Shown: one piece after another, positions 59,805 to 64,000 of the stretch
How the letters are laid out: the number at the start of each line of letters is the position of its first letter
How positions within the stretch are numbered: position 1 is the first letter of the stretch
Source: Epiperipatus broadwayi
Taxonomy: Eukaryota; Onychophora; Udeonychophora; Euonychophora; Peripatidae
DNA length: 64,000 bases
Assembly (NCBI GenBank): GCA_028023455.1
Contig: JAQFVV010012405.1
Coordinates: 5,479,334 to 5,543,333, forward strand
Direction of reading: 5' to 3'
Program-made: the position numbers and the translations under genes
Notes under the pieces: model-generated
The model's input: only the letters and a program-made list of their open reading frames with translations
Database searches by the model: none
Told to the model about the DNA's origin: nothing

Positions 59805-62480
59805 CAGGGGTCCCCAACCCTATGACCATGGGCATCAAGGCGCTTGCAGACCATTTTACACATGCCTGTCGCTATCCAAACATGATAAAAAATTATTTAT
59901 CATATACACATAAATTTAATTTTAAAAATTTCTTATAAGTTATTGTATTATATTTTAATCAAATTGTAGGGCATACTAGAGTCTATCTCTCAGTCCACCA
60001 AGTGTGGTCTTTTTTTTACACACTGCACTAACACAGAATAAGTAAAGTTAACACAGACACCAATCTCTCTGCTTTGCGCATGTTTATAAATTGTATCTGT
60101 GAATACAAGTTCACCATTTTGAGAAATAGTAAGTCAGAATCCTTTTCAGAATAAATTGAATTACTCTTTATTTTTCAAAGATCAAATTTCAAAAATTCTA
60201 ATCTCAAAATGAATAAAAATACAAAGAACCTATAATTTTAATACTGACTGGAAAGAATCACATTGTTTCGTCAATATTAAAGATAAATGTGTTTGTTTGT
60301 TGTGTGGCAGAAGTGTTGCAGTGGCGAAAAAACATAATATTGAACGTCACTTCCAAACAACCCATTCCACTTTTAATACCAGCTATCCACTTAAATCTGA
60401 ATTAAGAAAGAAGAAAATATCTCAACTAAAATCGAACCTGTATGCCTAACAGTCAGTTTTCACTAGACCTGTGGTAAAATCTAAAAATGCCACTATTGCT
60501 TCTTTGAAAATTTCTCACATGCTCGCAAAGAAGAAAAAGCCTTTCCAGGGTGGGGAATTGTTAAAAGAAGCATTTCTGACTGGTGCCGATTGCTTATTTG
60601 AGGGATTTTCCAACAAACATGAGATTATGTCAGCAATACAAAACTTACAGTTGTCTGATAACACCATCACAAGAAGAATATACAACATTTCAAAAGACTT
60701 GCAATCAATTAAAAAGTGATTTGGAGATATGTGAATGGTTCTCATTACAATTTGATGAGTCTACAGACATAACAGACACAGCACAGTTAGCAGTTATGGT
60801 GAGAATGATATTTAGTGATTTTAGTGTAAAAGAAGAATTACTAAAAATATTACCAATGAAAAGACAAACAACAGGTAAGGATATTTACAACATATTCTTA
60901 ACATATGCAAAATCGATAGATATGCCTTTGCACAAGCTGTCAGCGATAACCACTGATGGAGCACCAGCAGTGGTTGGTAATGTCAAAGAATTTATCACCC
61001 ACTGCAAGAAAGACAAATCATTTCCTAACTTTATGTCTTACCTTTGCATTTTATCCACCAGGAAGTTTTGTGTAGTAGGATACTCCCCTTTGGACACATC
61101 ATGAAAGTAGACACTATAATAGTGAACCTTATATGAGCAGCCACTTTACAACAACACCTTTTTAAAGACCTATTAGAAAATTCTGAAGAACTGGATCTTG
61201 TACTTCACAGTGAAGTATGTTGGCTTACTAAGAGTAAAACTTTTTCAAGATTTATCAATTTAATTGAAGAAATAAAAAATTATCTCAATTCTAAAAATCA
61301 AAATTTTGTTGAATTAATGAACTCTTCCTAGCTTGTGGATTTGGGTTTCACCATAGATATAATGGAAAAATTGAAAAATTGAATCATTCAAACTTGCAGC
61401 TGCAGTGAAAAAACTTACATATAAATACAATGATAGGATCCGTAAAGTTATTTAAAGCCAAACTGGTTTTGTGGATATCACATCTGCAAATTAAGCATAT
61501 AAAAGTGATTTACCCACTTATGAAGAAGCTGCAAAAACCAAAAACAATTAAATGGGCCGAGCGCTTTCAAGGTTTTCCCTCATATTCATGGCCAACATAA
61601 GTAATAAATCATTTATGTAGTATTGTTAACTAATAAAATATGCAAATGTAAATGCAAATTAGTTTGTCCATTTTTTCGAGATAGAAAAGCACGTGTGATT
61701 GTTGTCACTGATAATAAAATTTACAAATTAAAAAACTTTTACATTTTCCAAATATGAAAAAAATGATAGGTGACACTGAAATTGGCTTTTCATCATTTGT
61801 TGTCAGTCTTCAATTACTTCAAAACCAGTTTGAAAAATGATTTCAACAGTTTAATATCATTGAGCCAATGGTCACCTTTTTTGTCAATCCTTTTACTGGC
61901 CAAGTAATGTAACCAAAATAGCTGCACAAATTGCAGAGGTTATTCAAGTTAGGGCAAAAGAACTGGAGTTAGAAATTTTGGATTTTCCGAACGACATTGT
62001 CCTAAAATCCAATGTATCAGATGAAAACTTCTGGAATATCATTGACAGAAATAAATTTCCATTCTTGAAAAGAGTATCATACAAAATGAAATCATTTTTT
62101 GGTTCCACATACTTCATTGTTTTCAATCATGAATATCATAAAATCGAAATACAGATCTTGACTGAGTGACGAACATCTTGATGATTGCTTACGAGCAAAA
62201 ATATCATCATACTCCCCTAATCATGAAGCAATTTCCAATAAAGTGCAGTGCCAAAGATCGCATTGACTTGTAATATTATATATAATTTAGTAATTTACAT
62301 AAAAATATAAACATTAATTATATGTTAAAATTTTATTTTTGAAATAAATATTTTTTTGTACATTATGTGTATTATTAACAATATCCAATTATAAATTTAC
62401 ATTGAAAAAATAAATGGTGCCCACCACCTGGCCGGTATTATAAGATGTGCTCTTAAGTGCAAAAAGGTTGGAGACCCCTG
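59805..62480 (+). mobile_element. BED-type hAT transposon, 2.7 kb, with 8-bp TSD
   Basis: The left terminus CAGGGGTCCCCAACC and the right terminus, reversed, CAGGGGTCTCCAACC form 15-bp inverted repeats with one mismatch. Exact 8-bp repeats atttagac flank them (59797-59804 and 62481-62488). The 8-bp duplication and termini identify a hAT element. The interior carries a broken transposase of SCAND3/ZBED type. At 2676 bp it is near full length. The target lies within the minus-strand RTE copy, inside the codons for the CLN of its TKCLNDKD segment, so the order of insertion is certain. Confidence 0.92.
60235..62235 (+). pseudogene. hAT transposase (BED finger, RNase H-like, hATC)
   Basis: Domains appear in order but in several frames. 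A BED-type finger with CLLCGR...HNIERHFQTTH (C-x2-C...H-x4-H) lies at about 60297-60362. The 60471-60719 frame gives KPFQGGELLKEAFL. The 60583-61104 frame gives QFDESTDITDTAQL and ITTDGAPAVVGN, two aspartate-bearing blocks of the catalytic core. LHSEVCWLTKSKTFSRF (about 61200) and KNQNFVELMN follow. The hATC dimerisation region (FPFLKRV...FFGSTY, then LSDEHLDDCL) ends at about 62200. At least four frame breaks and several stops make it non-functional. The family is known for domesticated host genes, but this copy shows no sign of that. Confidence 0.85.
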
Positions 62481-62488
62481 ATTTAGAC

Positions 62489-62700
62489 ATTTGGTATATA
62501 GTTTTGACACAGTTTTCCTTCTTCATTTCTTTCATATGTTTAATTGCATATCTCAGCTCTTCATTTATATCAATTGGATGTTTAAAAGATATTGTCATAA
62601 TTTTAGGAACTAGTTGACTTTATTTAATTTTATATTAGGATGTTATTTTTGTTTTTGATGTTTTGAAGAATTTTTGCATCTTTTATATGAATATATATAA
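62489..62700 (-). pseudogene. RTE-BovB LINE on minus strand, 5' side of hAT
   Basis: On the minus strand it reads ELRYAIKHMKEMKKEN followed, in another frame, by KLYTKCLND at the hAT junction. It joins onto 59796 without loss except for the 8-bp duplication. The comparable plus-strand stretch is 57030-57155. Upstream of 62700 the resemblance fades. Confidence 0.7.
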
Positions 62701-62704
62701 AACA

Positions 62705-64000
62705 CGTTTCTTCTGACACAGAAATATGGTTTTATATTTTTGAGAATTTTGTTATATGTATAACTTTCATTACAATTTCATATTTTTTTATGACATACTA
62801 TTGTATAGACTGTCATATATTTAGTTTTTTCAAGTGGATTAATAAACATTAATATTTAGTTTCCATGCATGTTTTGTCTTAATTAAAACTTTATTGGTCA
62901 ATTGTTGCTTTCATGTTGTCTTTGTTACTGTTTTCAGTAGAGTATCTGTCATCTTCTTATTGATTTCATTTAAGTATGAGCTTTCTTACAAGTCTATTGA
63001 TATAAAATTGCAAATTCTAATTTAACTTCATTAAGTATTTCTGAAAGTTAGAAATATCATATGTTAATTCTGTTTTATCTTTTTAAATATTTTTGCATTA
63101 ATTTATATCTTACATCACCCAAATAGATATTTCTAGTTTTAGTCCCATCCTCTCCAACCTCCTCTAAAAAATTTACTGTACAGCCACTTTACAAACAACA
63201 TAGAAAGACAATATTAGTGATGAGTTTTGTGATGACTATAATATTCAATTGTAAATCACAAGTAAATTCCAAATATAAAAACTGTTTTGTTTATTTAATA
63301 TTTTGTGAGCCTGCATTTTAACTTCTGCAGAAAAATTTTCTTTCTGAAATATACCTTCATATCTAATAGTTAGTTCTCCAATATATTCTAAATTGAAATT
63401 CTTTAGAATGTTTTTAAAGTTCAGCTGAGTATTTAAAATAAAAAAGTCAAATCAGGATAATATACAACTGGTTTTAGTACTCATAAGAAACAGAGAAAAC
63501 AGAAGAATAGATGTTATCTTCTTTCCTAGTTTCTCTTTTTTGAAATAATTTCTCTGATCATTATATCCTAGTCACAAACTACCCCAAATGTTAACAAAAA
63601 CAACTCTATATCTTACGATTTATGAGATTTATTTATTTATCCTTGGCTTTTTAGGTATCTATGGCAAATAACTCGGAAGAGTAAATGCATATTTTCTTAA
63701 CTGGTTTCTCTCTCTTTCTTGAAATGTTTTTTTTTGGTTTTTATCATGACCCAAGATAGAAGATACTCCTATCAAAATTTCTTGCTAGTTTTGATTTTGA
63801 TTTTTTTATATACTTTTATTTAGCTCATATTCAAGAGTGAATCTTGCTAATTTCTCTCTCTCTCACACTTTCTTTGTACCTTTCTTTGGTCAAAATTGGA
63901 TTCAAGGGCTGCTTCACATCATAATTCTCTTGAGATAACTTTTTACCATAATTTGTTCTTGGTTGTTTGTGAAAAAAAGCACTATTGTTTCATCCATTTA
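62705..64000. other. AT-rich DNA, no gene recognised
   Basis: It may include the decayed 5' part of the minus-strand RTE, but I could not align any motif. T-rich runs and (TC)n-like text at about 63854-63870 are the only patterns. Confidence 0.45.

Noticed and set aside
60235-62235. Domesticated ZBED-type host gene
   Set aside because: Intact transposon termini and target duplication surround it, and the frame is broken many times; it is a dead transposon.

Overview
The window is strongly AT-rich, non-coding-dominated eukaryotic DNA. I found no host protein-coding gene, rRNA or convincing functional tRNA. Almost everything recognisable is a transposable element or a relic of one. RTE-BovB-type LINEs, an L1/Tx1-like LINE with a zinc-knuckle ORF1, an endonuclease-bearing Penelope-like element, BED-finger hAT transposons, tRNA-derived SINEs and very long (ATT)n tracts together suggest an invertebrate, most likely a lophotrochozoan such as a mollusc (possibly a cephalopod). 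That placement is inference from element content, not from a host gene.

Layout. 1-10 kb: unrecognised AT-rich DNA, a decayed LINE reverse transcriptase (2.4-3.4 kb) interrupted by a foldback, an old hAT relic (3.5-4.6 kb), a tRNA-like sequence (4.75 kb), and a hAT element with 8-bp target-site duplications (6733-8392) that was itself invaded by a LINE. 10-26 kb: a 300-bp palindrome, a hairpin SINE, one copy of a diverged ~0.9-kb duplication, tRNA SINEs, a 184-bp hAT MITE with a perfect target duplication, several members of a long-inverted-repeat family, and a 1.7-kb nested palindrome built around two (ATT)n tracts. 26-40 kb: a broken LINE (26.15-27.8 kb), RTE relics, second and third copies of the diverged duplication (32.6-34.3 kb) carrying two datable insertions, and gene-free DNA. 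40.1-42.9 kb: a young Penelope-like element with a 561-codon open frame, joined head-to-head to a nearly identical 5'-truncated copy. 45.2-51.4 kb: a full-length 6.2-kb L1/Tx1-like LINE with 15-bp target duplications, broken ORFs, an internal 256-bp tandem duplication and a nested hairpin SINE. 51.5-64 kb: a tRNA-Gly retropseudogene, gene-free DNA, an RTE copy on the plus strand, and a second RTE on the minus strand split by a 2.7-kb hAT transposon.

How the parts relate. The LINEs and the Penelope element supply, or once supplied, reverse transcriptases. The SINEs, tRNA-Gly retrocopies and hairpin elements carry no protein and show the 13-15-bp target duplications expected of LINE machinery acting in trans. 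The point most worth following up is that two separate hairpin/foldback families look like MITEs by structure but are flanked by retroposition-type duplications (13 bp at 44.4 and 50.0 kb, 15 bp at 33.8 kb). This suggests self-complementary RNAs being copied by a LINE.
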